Shown: positions 18,061 to 32,606, counted from the first letter of the stretch. The stretch is 64,000 nucleotides of DNA from Malus domestica (GCF_042453785.1 NC_091664.1:7961001-8025000); one strand, 5' to 3'. Made by a program: numbers and translations. Notes: a model not told the origin generated them from the letters alone.

Positions 18061-19590
18061 CAACTTACTAGTCGTCGATGTCTGATTTGTCATTTGTTTC
18101 GAACAATGAAATTTGAACCAAATAAAAACAAAGTGACTCAATTGAAGTGAAATTTGTAGGTATATATTGCAGATTATTGAGAGCTTACAAGTATCAGACA
18201 TACATTACTTCTAGTTGGCTTGCTGCCACTCTACTCAAATAAACTAAACTCTCTAAAATAAAATCTGCAGCTTTTGAAAGCTAATGAATCAAATGCAGTT
18301 AAATGCACACATTATTCGTGTCAAATCTAGGCGAAAATAAGAGAATTTGATGCAGGCAGGATATTGCTTTGTCTCAAAGGGATGGCTCGTGGAATCTTGT
18401 AGTTGCCAACGAAGAAAGGATGCCGTAGTGCCTCAGCAGCAGTAGGCCTCGCGGAAGGGTCCCAAGAACAAAGGGAAGAAATCAGCTGGATGGCAGATCT
18501 GCTTGCAGAAGGAATCATCGCAGATAGACCAACCCCGCCAATTTTTGGAAACTGATAGTTCAAGTTTTGGGCAAGAAGCTGTCCCTCTGGCCATGACTCC
18601 CAAGTGGGACTGCCTATAACACTGCAAATCTTGAACATCTGATCATCAGCACTTTCACCGGGAAATAGAGGCCGGAATGAAAACATCTCCGCTATGATGG
18701 CACCCATTGCCCACATATCGACCTTAGGACCATACAAGCCTGACCGAAGCAACACCTCAGGAGCACGATACGGACGAGTAGTGACGTAGTCTGTATAGGG
18801 AGGAGGTGAATCAATCTCCTTAGCCGAACCCAAATCTGCAATCTTGACCACACGCCCACCATCCTTAACCAACACATTAGCGGGCTTCAAATCACGGTGG
18901 AAATAGCCGTTTCTGTGCATATAAGCCAGGCCCTGAAACATCTGAAAGCAGATGCTTCTAACTTCTTCCTCGGTGAATTTGGTTCGCCTTTTCATCATAA
19001 GATCAAGCAGACTGCTCTGCATATACTCGAAGACAAGGAATGCAGAATCGTTTTCGAAGATGACATCCTTCAACTGGACAATGTTGGGGTGCCTGAGCTT
19101 GGAAAGGGACTGAACTTCCGGTAGGCTTAGGCACTGCTCAAAGGAACTGAATGTCTCCCTCAGATACTTGACTGCAACGACTTCACCCGTCGGTTGGTGC
19201 TGCGCCTCAAATACCGTTCCGAAAGAACCACCGCCTAGTTGCTTAGTAATCCAAAACTTGTCCATGATCGGGTCGTAACTCGTAAGGAACCGAACCAACC
19301 CTCCAACAGTTAATGTCGGGCTAAACTAAACCCCTCAACGCCAAGGAACTAATTGCGATCTCTGAGGGAAACCCTAGAACGTATGAACAATTGAACACTG
19401 AGAACAGAAGACTTGAAAGTTGAGAGCTTTTGAAATAACGAGAGAGAGAGAAGCAAGTTGGTAATTGTGGTTTGAGATTCGGGAAATTATGGAAAGTGTG
19501 GAAATTAGGGTTCCAATTTGTAGCTTCTTTCATTCCATTATCTCCCGATTGAACAAGGAAACGCGGCAAGCAAGCTCACGTGGCTTAATT
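18061..19590 (-). repeat. Tandem duplication, copy 2 (kinase block)
   Basis: Matches copy 1 (4200-5640) through the kinase and both flanks, with small indels. The following 1.4 kb leads to the intact PQT3-like gene, which gives the ancestral gene order. Confidence 0.85.
18327..19265 (-). CDS. Intronless CDK/MAK-like serine/threonine kinase, copy 2
   Basis: A 312-aa kinase from ATG 19263-19265 (MDKFWITKQL), chosen because it aligns with the ATG of copy 1; the upstream in-frame codons lack an ATG. Motifs in this numbering: glycine loop GGGSFGTVF, VAVKYL with Lys33, SLPEVQSL, FHRDLKPAN (HRD 123-125, with Ala in place of the usual Glu), DLG (144-146), TDY loop and RPYRAPE, where Pro replaces the usual Trp. 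It is closest to copy 1 and to plant CDKF-4/MHK kinases. Lack of introns indicates a retrogene origin before tandem duplication. It faces away from the PQT3-like gene, with about 1.47 kb between the two start codons. Confidence 0.87.
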   Translation of the reverse strand: MDKFWITKQLGGGSFGTVFEAQHQPTGEVVAVKYLRETFSSFEQCLSLPEVQSLSKLRHPNIVQLKDVIFENDSAFLVFEYMQSSLLDLMMKRRTKFTEEEVRSICFQMFQGLAYMHRNGYFHRDLKPANVLVKDGGRVVKIADLGSAKEIDSPPPYTDYVTTRPYRAPEVLLRSGLYGPKVDMWAMGAIIAEMFSFRPLFPGESADDQMFKICSVIGSPTWESWPEGQLLAQNLNYQFPKIGGVGLSAMIPSASRSAIQLISSLCSWDPSARPTAAEALRHPFFVGNYKIPRAIPLRQSNILPASNSLIFA

Positions 19591-19941
19591 GTATTGGAAA
19601 TTCGATTCGTGTAACGCAAGCAACCTCACTCTCCCAGTTGCTAGTTGCTAGTTGCTACTTAACTCCACTGCGATAAGGAAAGGGCTTTTTCGTAAATTTG
19701 ATTTTACTTTGGGCACAAGATAGGATTTTCCAACGGTCAGGATTTTCCAAAACTCCTTTTCACATGGATCAATAGCTGTTAACGGTCCAGATATTATAAA
19801 ACATGGCCGTGTGAAACCATGGTGTAAAAAATGAAAACGGTTTAAATTTCGTGAACCGTAGATGGGCTGGGCCCACAAGGATTATCCTCAACGGAAAAGG
19901 AGAGACAGAATATAACAAAACCCAACCCCCCCTCACAGCTG

Positions 19942-19973
<32 letters not shown>

Positions 19974-20735
19974 GGTGGCGCTCTGAAATGTCCCAAAAGC
20001 AAACCCTAGCAGCCTGGCGGTTCGTCATGATCATCGACCTATAAAACTCGCCCTAGGGCTTGTAAATCGTTGCTGCTTTCACAAATTGCACGGGGATTCT
20101 CTCTGACGGATTCTGATTTTCTCGATTTTGGCGTGTCGGAAGCTTTCTCGGAGTTCGTGCGACCCAAACAATCGGTGATTTCGAAGCGACGATCTGGTCA
20201 ATCAGTCGGCAAATTAATTCCACCGATATCGATTCTTCAACCTAGGGCTTTCTGATTCTCTCAGACTCTTCGTTAAGGATCGGTGAGAACGCTTCGTATC
20301 GATAAGCGTAGGCAGAGGGCTTTTTCTGATTTCACGGAGATCTGTTAAATTCGAAGGAGATTGGATCGGCGGCGGACGGAGGGTGGAGAAACCTAATTTA
20401 ATTACGAGCATCGCCATCTGTTCGACGATCGGTTTCTCAAGGATTCGAATCGAACTGAAAGAGCTGAGATTGGTGCTGTTGACGGCGGCGAAGAAGCTTC
20501 GGAAGAGCTGTCAATCTGTCTCTCCCCTTGCGGTGGTTTGGTTGTTCCATCTCAATAGAATAATCGAAGGAAAAAAAGAGCTTGAATTTTTTGTACTGTT
20601 TGATTATAGCAGCTTTTTTTCTTGGAGTTGAATATAAGGCCGTATAATTTTTTTGGCCTTCGATTATTTGTTTGTTCTTGTTTGTGGTGTTATACATATT
20701 TCATATTTTGGAAGGAAAAAGAAAAAAAATTTACC
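19266..20735. promoter_or_regulatory. Divergent promoter region between kinase copy 2 and the PQT3-like gene
   Basis: Contains a (CT)n run at 19941-19973 and a long presumed 5' UTR of the E3 ligase gene with AAACCCTAG motifs at about 20001-20010. No coding sequence is assigned. Regulatory role is inferred from position. Confidence 0.45.
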
Positions 20736-23700
20736 ATGGCGGTGTATTATAAATTTAAGAGTGCAAAAGACTATGATTCTATTCCTATGGACGGCCCGTT
20801 CATCGCAGTTGGTATTTTGAAAGAAAAAATATATGAATCCAAGCACTTAGGGCGGGGTACCGATTACGACCTCGTCGTCACCAATGCCCAGACCAATGAA
20901 GGTTGGTTCTGATTTAGTTATTATTCCCTTCTGAACATGTTCTAATTAATCACAGATATGAGTCCTCACAGGTGATAGGAGAGTTTTTGTGTGTCAGAGT
21001 AGAGTGGTAGGATCGTCGTCTATGGTTTTGGGGATTTCTAAAATTTTGTTTTAGGGTTTTTCTTGATTTAATTAACATTGGGGTCTCTAGTTGCCACAGT
21101 GTGCCTTGAAATTCAAGATAGTGATTGTGTATGGTGGTTTACTTTTGCCATTGAAAGAGAATTTTGACCACCACATTTTCTATGTTGAATTGACTCGACC
21201 TGAGTGGGGACTTGCTGTGTGAGGTTGAAATCTGGGTTCTTTAGGAATGGTTAATCTGACCAGAGCTTTCTAGGAACTATGGGTTACGTTGTGGGGAATC
21301 ACATTTTGGTAGCTTTTATCCTTTCTTTCATGGATTAATATCGTTGCAATGTTTTATAGTCTTTATGTTCTGTGTTTTGTAATTTCAGAGTATCTTGATG
21401 AAGGGATGTTGATTCCAAAAAATACGTCAGTTTTGATACGCCGCGTACCTGGAAGGCCTCCGATGCCCATTGTTACTGATTCAGAGTACTATCTCAGATC
21501 CTTTAACTTCTCGTCTTTAGTTATATTGTCGCAAAATCCATGATCAATTTTGAGTTGTCAGTATTACTTTGTTCTTGTGTTTAATTAATCTGTGACATGG
21601 GTAGTCCCTGTTATTGTATCTTTGTTGGCATTAGTGCCATGTACTTCGATAGGGTATTGTGTTTCTTATACCCTTAGGGCAGATCTCAAGGGTTTGTTTA
21701 GTTAGGCAATTTTTATTTCTTTTGTTGCAGGCGAAAGGTGGAAGATGAGGTGGAGGACACTGAACCAGAAAGGACTAGCTTTCTGGCAGCTGAATCATCT
21801 GCCACGAAATATGTAAGTTTAAATATCCGCTAGTCCTCTTTGGTTTTAAGTGGTGTGGTCGTGCTTTGCTTTGTGCCATACCTTTTGTTGATCTTGTGTT
21901 TATTATGGCTTTGCAGCCTGGTGATCCAGATTGGGATGATTATGGGGATGATTTGTATGAAATTCCTGAAGTGCTGGCTGTGCAGACAAGCTATCAGGCT
22001 CCGGATGCGCAGCCAACTGATAAAGCTGATGAAGATAGCAAGATTAAGGCTTTGATCGACACTTCAGCCTTGGAATGGCAACAGTATGATGCTTTCAGTT
22101 TTATTAGTGCACTGCGATATGACAGTGATAGGTTTCTGGTCACTAATGTTGGATGATCTTTGTGTTTTTGCAGCCAAGGTCCTGACAGCTTTGGTCCTGG
22201 TAGAGGTTTTGGCAGGGGTGGAAGAATGATGAATGGACGTGGTATTGGTGAGTCTCTTTAGATTACATTATTTTTGTTTTACGCTACATATCAATGCTCA
22301 TCGAATCCGTGTCTCTTTCTCTATCAATTTTACATACTGACACTGATATCTATTTTCTTTAATTGAGGTCGCGGAGGAGGGGGTTTTGAGAGGAAAACAC
22401 CTCCACAGGGATATATTTGTCATAGGTGTAAGGTGCCTGGTATGTTCATTTTCCTTCTCCTTTTTGGAAGATAATGGATGTTTTGTGATAAGTGCTTAGA
22501 TGAGGAATGTTCTAATATTTGACTTTTGTATGTGTGTCCAGGGCATTATATTCAGCACTGCCCTACGAATGGTGATCCAAATTTTGACATTAAAAGAGTT
22601 AAGCCACCCACTGGAATTCCTAAGTCCATGCTGATGGCAAACCCAGATGGCTCATATAAATTGCCAAGTGGTGATAAAGCTGTATTGAGGCCGAATGAGT
22701 AAGCTGATTTGATTTTGTATATTTTATAGGCTTAGTTTCCAGTTTTTTCATAAAAGAAACTTACTTTTATATTTGATATGGAAACAGGGCTGCTTTTGAG
22801 AAAGAGATTGAAGGTTTACCATCTACACGTTCGGTTGGTGATCTACCGCCTGAGCTACACTGCCCATTGTGCAAAGAAGTGATGAAAGATGCTGTGCTAA
22901 CGAGCAAGTGTTGCTTTAAAAGCTTTTGTGATAAGTGTAAGTTATGATGTAAATTTAATTGTCTAAATTTTGCAACATCTAAGGGAAGAAATTCAACTTT
23001 TTTCTCTCTTGTGATATTTTTGGTTTACCCTCATCTGGGTCATATGACGAGCCCTTTCGACATCTTATTACTTAACTGTGTATCCTGAACTCGTGTACCC
23101 GTATTGTCTATCATCTCAACTTTCTTTGTGCTTACACTGGATCATGTGTTAATCAGGTATCCGGAACTACATTATGTCCAGGTCAGTGTGTATCTGTGGG
23201 GCTACAAATACACTGGCAGACGATCTACTGCCAAATAAGACGCTCAGAGATACAATCAATCGCATCTTGGAATCTGGTGGTAACAGTAGTGCTGATAATG
23301 CTGGGAGTACATTCCATGTTCAAGGTTTGTTTTTCAGTGACGTGCCTTCTATTTCTGTTTAGACTTGAACATTGTTGTTATTACATCATGATTTGTAATA
23401 TTTAGATATGGAGTCTGCTCGCTGTCCACAACCCAAGATTCCTTCCCCCACTGTATCTGCTGCATCAAAAGGAGAAGAAAAACAGTTACCTTTGAATGAA
23501 GAACCTCCAAAGATCCAGGAAACTGAAGATGAGGTAAAGCCTGTTCTTCCCCAGCAGCAGATTTTAGACAGAGTGAGAACTACAAAAGTAGTTGATGCAT
23601 CTGAAGCCACACATGAGTCAATGAGTGTGAAGGAACCGGCATCACAAGGGAGTGCTCCACTGGTTGAGGAAGAAGTGCAGCAAAGGATGGCTTCTGGGGA

Positions 23701-26700
23701 GGCAGGTAATGTATTGGTCTGGGTATTATTGTTTCTTGATTCTGTTGGCCTACTATTCTATTTTAGAACTTTTTTCATGGAGCGTATCAAGTTCTGTGTT
23801 ATCTTTTGTTTTATTTGACATGTATTAGTAGGATAGATGTGTTGAGTAAAATTATTTTTTCCTTGAAAATTGAAAAGAAATTTGTAGTGATCTCTTATTT
23901 GGGTTTTGATTGTATATTCGCTGCAGGAAAGAAAAGGAAAAAGAAGAAAATTCGAGTGCCTGCGACTGGTATGCCTTTTCTCTTATTTTGTTTTTGTAAA
24001 CATAGATGTCTCTGTTCAAGTTCTCTGCAGTAAATTATAAATTTGAATTATATACTCTAATCGTTATGCTTTAATATGTATATAACATGAGTACATACTA
24101 TGCAGACATGCAATGGAGAAACCCTCAAGATCTTGCAGCTGAAAACTATATGATGCCTATGGGCCCTGCTGCTTATAATCCATACTGGAATGGCATGCAA
24201 CCTAGCATGGGCATGGAAGGATACATGACACCATATGGTGGTCCGATGCCGTATATGGGTTATGGTCCGATGGACATGCCATTTGGGGGTCTTGGTCCAC
24301 AGGACCCATTTGGTTCTCAAGGCTATATGATGCCCATGGTTCCGCCTCAGAGGTATGCATTCGACTCATGAATTTCTTAGTAAATGGGTGTGATTTTGGT
24401 GGGTTTGTGTTATGAATTCTGTTATTCAAATTAGGTATGCAAGTTAATGTTATTTTCCTTTGAAACATTACACAACCCTGTAGGTTTGTAGGTGGAATCA
24501 TTGCCCTAAGTGTGTCATTATATGGTTTCAAGTTGCAATTTAGTAATTTTTTTTCCTTCCTTCCGATCCTAAGGCCTTATTTCGTTTTAAATTTTGAACT
24601 TCATACAGGGATCTTGCGGACTTTGGTATGGGTATGAATGGCATGAATGGCATGAATGGCATGAATGGAATGAATGGGATGAATGGGATGAATGGCATGA
24701 ATGGGATGAATGGCATGAATGGCATGCATGGGATGAATGGCATGCATGGACCCCCCATCATGAGCAGAGAAGAATTTGAGGCTCGGAAAGCTGATTTGAG
24801 AAGGAAGCGTGAAAATGAAAGACGGGGTCAAGGGTAAGATTGAAATCATTATTTCTTGTTGGATTTGTGATGCATACATTATAACTTACACGTATATTAG
24901 ATAGATGGCCATACTATGTGAGTTGGTCTACCAAAGTGTTTCGCCTCCTTTGTAGTCATTGTAACTTTTGGACACTATACGTGAGGTCTTAATGGTTTGT
25001 GATACCAGTGACTTAATTGAGTTGTGAAATTCCTATTTGGCATGTTGGTTGTTGATAATAAGAGTCGATACACTGATGCAAGCTTAGTCACATGTAACAC
25101 GTGTTCTTTCTCCATGGACTAGAATAATCGTCTTACTTTTGATCCTAGGAGTTTAGTCTGAGAATCAAAAAAGTATAATGCTTATTTATTTTCCTTGTTG
25201 CAAGACAGACATTTGATAGATAAATCCTTCAGAATTGGCGTTACGAGTTAGCTGTTTGTGCTTTTGTCTGGAGTTTTTCTTTTACATACATGGGCATTGC
25301 GTCATTATAGTCTAATAACGATATACTAGTTGAGACATCTTATGTCCCCTAAAGCCACAAGTATTTGTTTAGACTATTTTAGCCTGGTTGAATATTAAAT
25401 TATTTCCATTGTTCATTTTTTACAGCAGGGAGTTGTCCAAAGATGGGGAGTACGGAAGGGAAGTGAGCGGCGGCGATGTTCCTCCAATGAAACCAAAATC
25501 TGTACGTCTCTATTGTGCCAAATTCCCTATCTTGTTATCCTTGTTTGGATGCTGCAGCAGCTGCTTATGGTTTTTATCAGCATTTTTGCAAGCCGACACC
25601 AAGTTGGCAATAGAAAGCCAACTTGGCCAGATAACGCCTAGAGAGATTGTACTGTTGCTGCAGCAGCTAGGATCAAACAGTCAAGGATATTTTATTAGCC
25701 CCGTTTTCCTATCACTTTATTATTCTTCTTTGGTTTTTAGTTTTAAATTTTATGTCATTATATCATTTATTTTCTTCGCGTTGGAGAGAAGATATTCTAG
25801 TTTGGCCTTTGTCGCGGTGACTTGAACCGATGGATAAATGGCTAAACTAGGCAGGACTTGAGGTCAATTTTGGGGTATGTTACGGTCAGGGTGAATCCCA
25901 TTACTAGTACCCAACTTATTCTGAGTAGAAAATTGTTTCTGGAAATTGTTTGGTTGAAAATTCTTGGAAAATAAGTAATGGGATCCCGGACTGGCTTGCT
26001 GGAGACTCCAAAAACATCTCTTTAGTCTTTCCCCTCCACCGAAACTTGTTATATTAAAAGGCCCCTTCGTTTTTTGGTTGGGTGAAAATATTTCCACTAG
26101 TTTTACTCTTTGAAAACTGAAAAAATTAAACAATCCAATCATCCTAATTTTAATCGTGTAATGGAGTTTGATGGACCTGAAATATTAAAAGAAAAATGTT
26201 TGCGAGCACACCGGAACCTGATGAATTAGAAAAATAAAAGGAAAAAATAGTAAATGGGCATGGTTTGGTTTGGTCAATAATTTTCTCATGGTAATTTTTG
26301 CTTGCATGAAAAGTTTCTTTTGACTTTTTTTGTTGTTGGTGCAGAAGTCAATGGCCCGATCACCAAGCCCAGATTATGGTAATCATCACCGCAGTCACAG
26401 ACGCGAGAGGCCGTCTCCAGAACGAAGACCCTCACGTGACCCACGTGACCTGGAGCCACAGCCGCCTCCGCCTCCGCCTCCGCGTCCTCCAAAGAGAAAC
26501 TCCGACCACCACCACGACAGAGAACGCGAGCGCGATCGAGATCGAGAACGCGAGAGGGACCACGACCACGACCACGAGGATGGTCATCCCCGCCATAAAC
26601 GCCACCGTTCTGAGTCGTCGTTGGGAAAGCCTTCCGGTCTAACGACAACATCGGCGAAATCTGCCTCCTCTATAGCATCAGCTGCGGCAGAAGCGGCGGC

Positions 26701-27115
26701 GGATCGGAAGCACAAGGCAAGCGTGTTCTCTCGCATAAGCTTTCCTGAGGGAGAAGTGAGCAAGAAGCGGAAGGCCTCTTCTTCCTCCACTGCTTCTGCC
26801 GTCGCTCCTTCTCCGGCGGAGGAGGATAACAGGTCGGCGCATCACCATCACAAGGAGTTGTCGTCCTCCTTGGCGAATGGGTTCTACGAGGAGTACAAGT
26901 CGTCGTCTACGGCGGCCAAGGCTGCGAGCAGCGGAACTGGAAGCAGAAAGACTATGGTCAGAGCTGCTTCCATGGAGTATGAGTCGAGCGACGACGATCG
27001 ACACTTCAAGAGGAAGCCGTCGAGGTACGAGGAGTCGCCGCCGCAGGCAGCGGAGCAGGAAGAGCCCTACAGGCACTCGAGAGGCGGCAAGGATCGGGAA
27101 CGCAGGCAGAGATAG
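20736..27115 (+). CDS. PQT3: PQT3-like E3 ubiquitin ligase (DWNN, zinc knuckle, U-box)
   Basis: Fifteen exons give an unbroken 930-aa protein: 20736-20901, 21389-21485, 21731-21812, 21917-22083, 22174-22247, 22368-22439, 22542-22698, 22788-22936, 23157-23324, 23406-23705, 23927-23968, 24106-24352, 24609-24833, 25426-25501, 26345-27115. All junctions are GT-AG and phases agree. Order of domains: N-terminal ubiquitin-like DWNN (MAVYYKFKSAKDYD...), acidic linker, CCHC knuckle CHRCKVPGHYIQHC, U-box/RING CPLCKEVMKDAV...CDKCIRNYI...CICG, a Lys-rich nuclear-localisation-like KKRKKKKIR, a Met/Gly-rich part with NGM repeats, and a basic RS/His-rich tail. The family (RBBP6 / PARAQUAT TOLERANCE 3) ubiquitinates targets in the nucleus; PQT3 is linked to oxidative-stress tolerance. 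PQT3 versus a close paralogue is not settled by sequence alone. Confidence 0.92.
24628..24756 (+). repeat. In-frame 9-bp minisatellite encoding NGM repeats
   Basis: About thirteen units of ATGAATGG(C/G/A) type encode (Met-Asn-Gly)n with a few His variants, inside exon 13 of the PQT3-like gene. Because units are a multiple of three, length changes would keep the frame. Confidence 0.95.
25502..26344 (+). other. Long last intron of the PQT3-like gene
   Basis: An 843-bp intron. It holds a short inverted pair (ATCCCATTACT near 25897 and AGTAATGGGAT near 25975) that might be the remains of a small MITE. Nothing else is recognised. Confidence 0.4.
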
Positions 27116-28402
27116 ATAGGTTTCGGGGATGCCCAAATTGGCTTTCTCAGAACGATGTCGCTCCTCCACCTCACTTTATGTTTTGGGCTGGGCCTTTTGA
27201 GCTGGCTGGGTGTAGTACAGTATTTGTAAAAGAAGCCCAGTCGGGAGTTGTTGCGGGGGGCCCAATGAATGTTTTTGGTTTTTTTTTGTTAATGCTTGAA
27301 ATTTCGTATCGCATGTTTTTTGCTTATCTTAAAACCCTAAAACAAATATGAATAAGAATCTCTCTTTCAAGTTCATGATTCCTATTGAGTATTGATATTT
27401 CATTTTCTTTTGCGCTTTCTGCATATTTTAATTTTATTTAGCGAGAATGTTTTAATTATTGCCAAATTTTTAATTGATGTGTTTGTTTAACATTCAAAGA
27501 TAGAGAAATCTAATAATTAGCTTGATCGAACCGTGTCTAGCCCTACCTAAGCTTCTAAGTAACTATAAATGATATCGATTCAAACCATAATGAGATGAAA
27601 TCTTAGAAATCAAAATCTTACATGCACATTCAATGAGCGCACTTCAACCTTTTATTTATTCAATTGTGAGCTTACAAACCTCATTTGTTTATAATCAGTA
27701 ACACCAAATCACGGAATAACATTTTGAAGAATAATTTTGGTGGTTCCTCAAACGTTATTGTTTTAAAGAAATAAGGATTGAAATGAATACAACAAATAAC
27801 CAAAGTAAGATCATCGACCTATAAAACACTTGGATCAAACATTCATTTGAGATAAACCCTTCTATTCGCCCCTTTGTTTTAGCTACATAATTTAATAATG
27901 AAAAGGAGAGTATGAAAATCATGACCTTTTTTTTAATTACAATAGCAATACGCATGTAACTAAGATAAGGAAGATACGACTTTAACGCGCCATATACACA
28001 CTGTCACAAAACGTTCTTTATCATGGAGTTGAATTCATGCTTAATCTTAATGATGTGAGCTATTTAGTTGTTTGTGTGATTTTGTTCACTTTAGTTTTGT
28101 CTTTTTAAATGCATTAGTTTGTTACCTTTTTGTGCTCGATGTTTTGGATGTCTTGTTGAAGTCTTAGTTGTGTTGTTTAAATTTATGTTATGGAATTGCT
28201 ATTTTTATTAACAACAAAAAACAATGGGAATTAGGCCCAGTTTGGATACATCATGGAGGAATGCCCTTGATTAGGGCATTTCATTTGCTCGGCCACATTA
28301 AACTAAAATCCCGTTAAAAGCCGAGAAACGCGATGTCGTTTAGAAATCTACGACACGTCATAATTCCGAAAGACATTTTAGGGTTTCTAAGAAACAATGG
28401 AC
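27116..28402. other. Intergenic: PQT3-like 3' UTR and upstream DNA of the eL15 gene
   Basis: The first 200-250 bp are a likely 3' UTR. The remainder is AT-rich with no supported gene. Confidence 0.5.
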
Positions 28403-28492
28403 GGCCCAGATTCGAAATCCCTGATCCTTTCGAGCACTATATAATGTCCAGTTTTCACCACAAACCCTCACTCTGCGCTTCGAAAACCCTAG
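28403..28492 (+). promoter_or_regulatory. Core promoter of the eL15 gene: site II, TATA, telo-box
   Basis: GGCCCA (28403-28408) is a site II-type element, TATATAA (28438-28444) a TATA box, and AAACCCTAG (28484-28492) a telo-box. This combination is typical of plant ribosomal protein genes. Position 50-140 bp before the ATG supports it. Confidence 0.65.
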
Positions 28493-28539
28493 CCCCGACT
28501 GCCCAACCCTGCGCGTCGCAGCTCATTTCTGAACCGGCC

Positions 28540-30410
<1,871 letters not shown>

Positions 30411-31317
30411 TTTCAGTCATGTTACCTTATGTTTTGGCGTTATTTCTGCGTACTTTCAGGAAAGACTTATCTGTTATGGATTTGAAATTTTGGCAGTTGA
30501 AAACTTCAATCGTGTTTAATTTGAATGATTTACGGTCTTATTTGAAAGTCTTTTGGGACGTATTACCCCTATCTTACTCTTCCTGATTCTCTTGATATGT
30601 TTTAGTCATTGTTTTGGTAATGTTTTTACATCCTGTGATATCTATCATGCTTGATTCAGTGAAAGCTTGGTCAAACGAGTTAAAGAAAATTTCTTGTTCG
30701 GATTTTCGCCAACTTTACATTACAAGCTTTGATTTCTATTATTTTGTTCTTGAACCCCGAAAGGAGGATGCGAAAACCCAAACATGGTTTGAATATTGGA
30801 TGAGAGTTATTGTTAAGAATCTATTTCTCTTGTTATTGCAACAGATTCAGATTCATGAGTGCAACTCACATGAGTTGGGTTCACCACTACCATGGCGTCC
30901 TGTACAAATAACACAATGATGTCCCAAGTTTTTCATCATAGGTGTTTAGAGGATCAGAAGGACGGTAGTGTTGATGAACCCGTTCCATGTAAATGCTTCG
31001 AATTCAAAGGTTGATGCCTTGTATTCTAGATTTATCAACTTATCCAGCAATTAGTGTCAGAACCTTGTTCGTTTCAAACTAAATCTAAATTGCAGGAAGG
31101 AGATTTAAGAACCTTTCTTGTTTGGCGGCCATTCGCTAACCATTTTATTTATAAAAACCGAAACTGATAACTGAAAATGAAATGGTTATTAAACCGCTCA
31201 GTAACTAAATTCTTAATACAGCAGCCAAGCCAGCATTAAGCTTAATCACCGTACAAAATCACAAAAACAAAACCCAAATTACAAATAATAACCCTAAACC
31301 AAAGTCCAACACAGAAT
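30411..31317. other. 3' UTRs of convergent eL15 and isopropylmalate isomerase genes
   Basis: The two genes converge here. No additional gene is supported; a 101-codon open frame at 30614-30919 shows no domain and lies in a likely UTR. Confidence 0.5.
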
Positions 31318-32079
31318 CTAAGAAGTCAAAGTCGGAATCATCCCAGCCTCCCTAGCATAAGCAAAGATCCCACCCGCTCTAATAACAGGGCCCGCGTCCC
31401 CAATCGGCTTCAACGTGTACTCCTTCCCCGTCGTGTGATTGATCAGTCGGCTCTCGCTCAACTCAATGCTCACCACATCCCCCGTCTTGCACTCCTCGCA
31501 AACCCTACCCTCCGATTCCAGCGGGTACACCTCCCCCGTCGCCACCGAGTTCCTGAAAAATATCCGAGCGTACGACTCCGCCACCACCGCCGCCACTCCC
31601 GCCGCTCCCAGCGCCACCGGCGCGTGCTCCCGCGACGACCCGCACCCGAAGTTGGCGCCCCCGATTACGATCGAGTACTTGGACTTGGTCTCTCCCGGAT
31701 CCACGAAGCGCGTGGAGTATGAGGCGGGGAGGCCGCAGAGCGCGTACGACCCGAGCTTCTCGTACTCGGAGGGGTTGGAGGGGACCAGGGTTAGGTACTC
31801 GGCGGGGATGATCTGGTCGGTGTCGATGTTGTCACCAACGACGTAGCAGAGGCCGTGGAATGTGGTGGACGGGGTTGTGGAGGCGGCTGCGCGTGTGGAG
31901 AAGGTGGCGCGTGAGATTGGGGTTTGGGTTTGGGGGGCGTGGGTTAGGGGTTTGATGGGGGTGGGGGATAGGGTAGGGAATTTGAGAAAGTTAGGGGTAG
32001 AGAGCGAGGATCTGTGGGAGGAGGTGGTGGTGGTGAGCCTAGGGTTTGGAGAGAGGGAGAGAGAGGCGGCGCCGGCCAT
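31318..32079 (-). CDS. 3-isopropylmalate dehydratase (isomerase) small subunit
   Basis: An intronless 253-aa protein. The first 65 or so residues are rich in Ser/Thr/Pro and poor in acidic residues, as expected for a plastid transit peptide. The mature part is the LeuD/aconitase swivel domain: YVVGDNIDTDQIIPAEYL, then IGGANFGCGSSREHAPVALG and ESYARIFFRNSVATGEVYP. With the large subunit (LEU C type) it converts 2-isopropylmalate to 3-isopropylmalate in leucine synthesis; in Brassicaceae some copies also serve glucosinolate chain elongation. The substrate-loop region cannot be assigned from memory, so the leucine role is the default. It is transcribed toward eL15. Confidence 0.95.
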   Translation of the reverse strand: MAGAASLSLSPNPRLTTTTSSHRSSLSTPNFLKFPTLSPTPIKPLTHAPQTQTPISRATFSTRAAASTTPSTTFHGLCYVVGDNIDTDQIIPAEYLTLVPSNPSEYEKLGSYALCGLPASYSTRFVDPGETKSKYSIVIGGANFGCGSSREHAPVALGAAGVAAVVAESYARIFFRNSVATGEVYPLESEGRVCEECKTGDVVSIELSESRLINHTTGKEYTLKPIGDAGPVIRAGGIFAYAREAGMIPTLTS

Positions 32080-32606
32080 CGTGGGGTTGGAAGTTTGCTC
32101 AAAACAGAGGAAGAAGACAAGTAAATGAAGTGGTTTATGCGTGTTCCAACTTTTAAGTAGGGATCGGAATATTTAAGTAGTGAAGGGTGGCTGAACGACA
32201 CTAAAGATGTTGTCGTCTTATGTGGGGAAAAGGCAAATTTGGAGTTGAACTCCTCACATTTTTTTTTTTTTTTTTTTTAAAATATATCGATATTTTTAGA
32301 TTAGAGAGAGGAGGTGTTCGGCTAAGTCATACAATGGGCAATCTAATTTGGCATTGAATTCGCCATTCACGATATTCAAACCTAATACCTCTTACTTTCA
32401 AGTGAAGAGGAATACTACCAGATCGTAGCACTAAACAACTGAACTCCTCACTCTTTTTGTATTCGCATTCCTATCTTCATGTCTTCTTGTGTATTTCACA
32501 AGGCCAAAGAGAAAAAAGTTGGAATATGATCCTTAACTAGGATTTTTTAATGATGGGAGTAATTAATGGTCTTGATTGACAAATTTGATTAGAGGGCTTC
32601 AACTTA

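Noticed and set aside
18327-19298. Kinase copy 2 start at 19298
   Set aside because: The codon there is TTG, not ATG; ATG 19263-19265 aligns with the start of copy 1.
24540-24879. Minus-strand frames with repeated MPFIPF or HAIHAI patterns
   Set aside because: Antisense shadow of the NGM coding repeat in the E3 ligase exon 13.
30614-30919. 101-codon plus-strand frame after eL15
   Set aside because: No recognisable domain, biased composition, lies in the presumed 3' UTR region.
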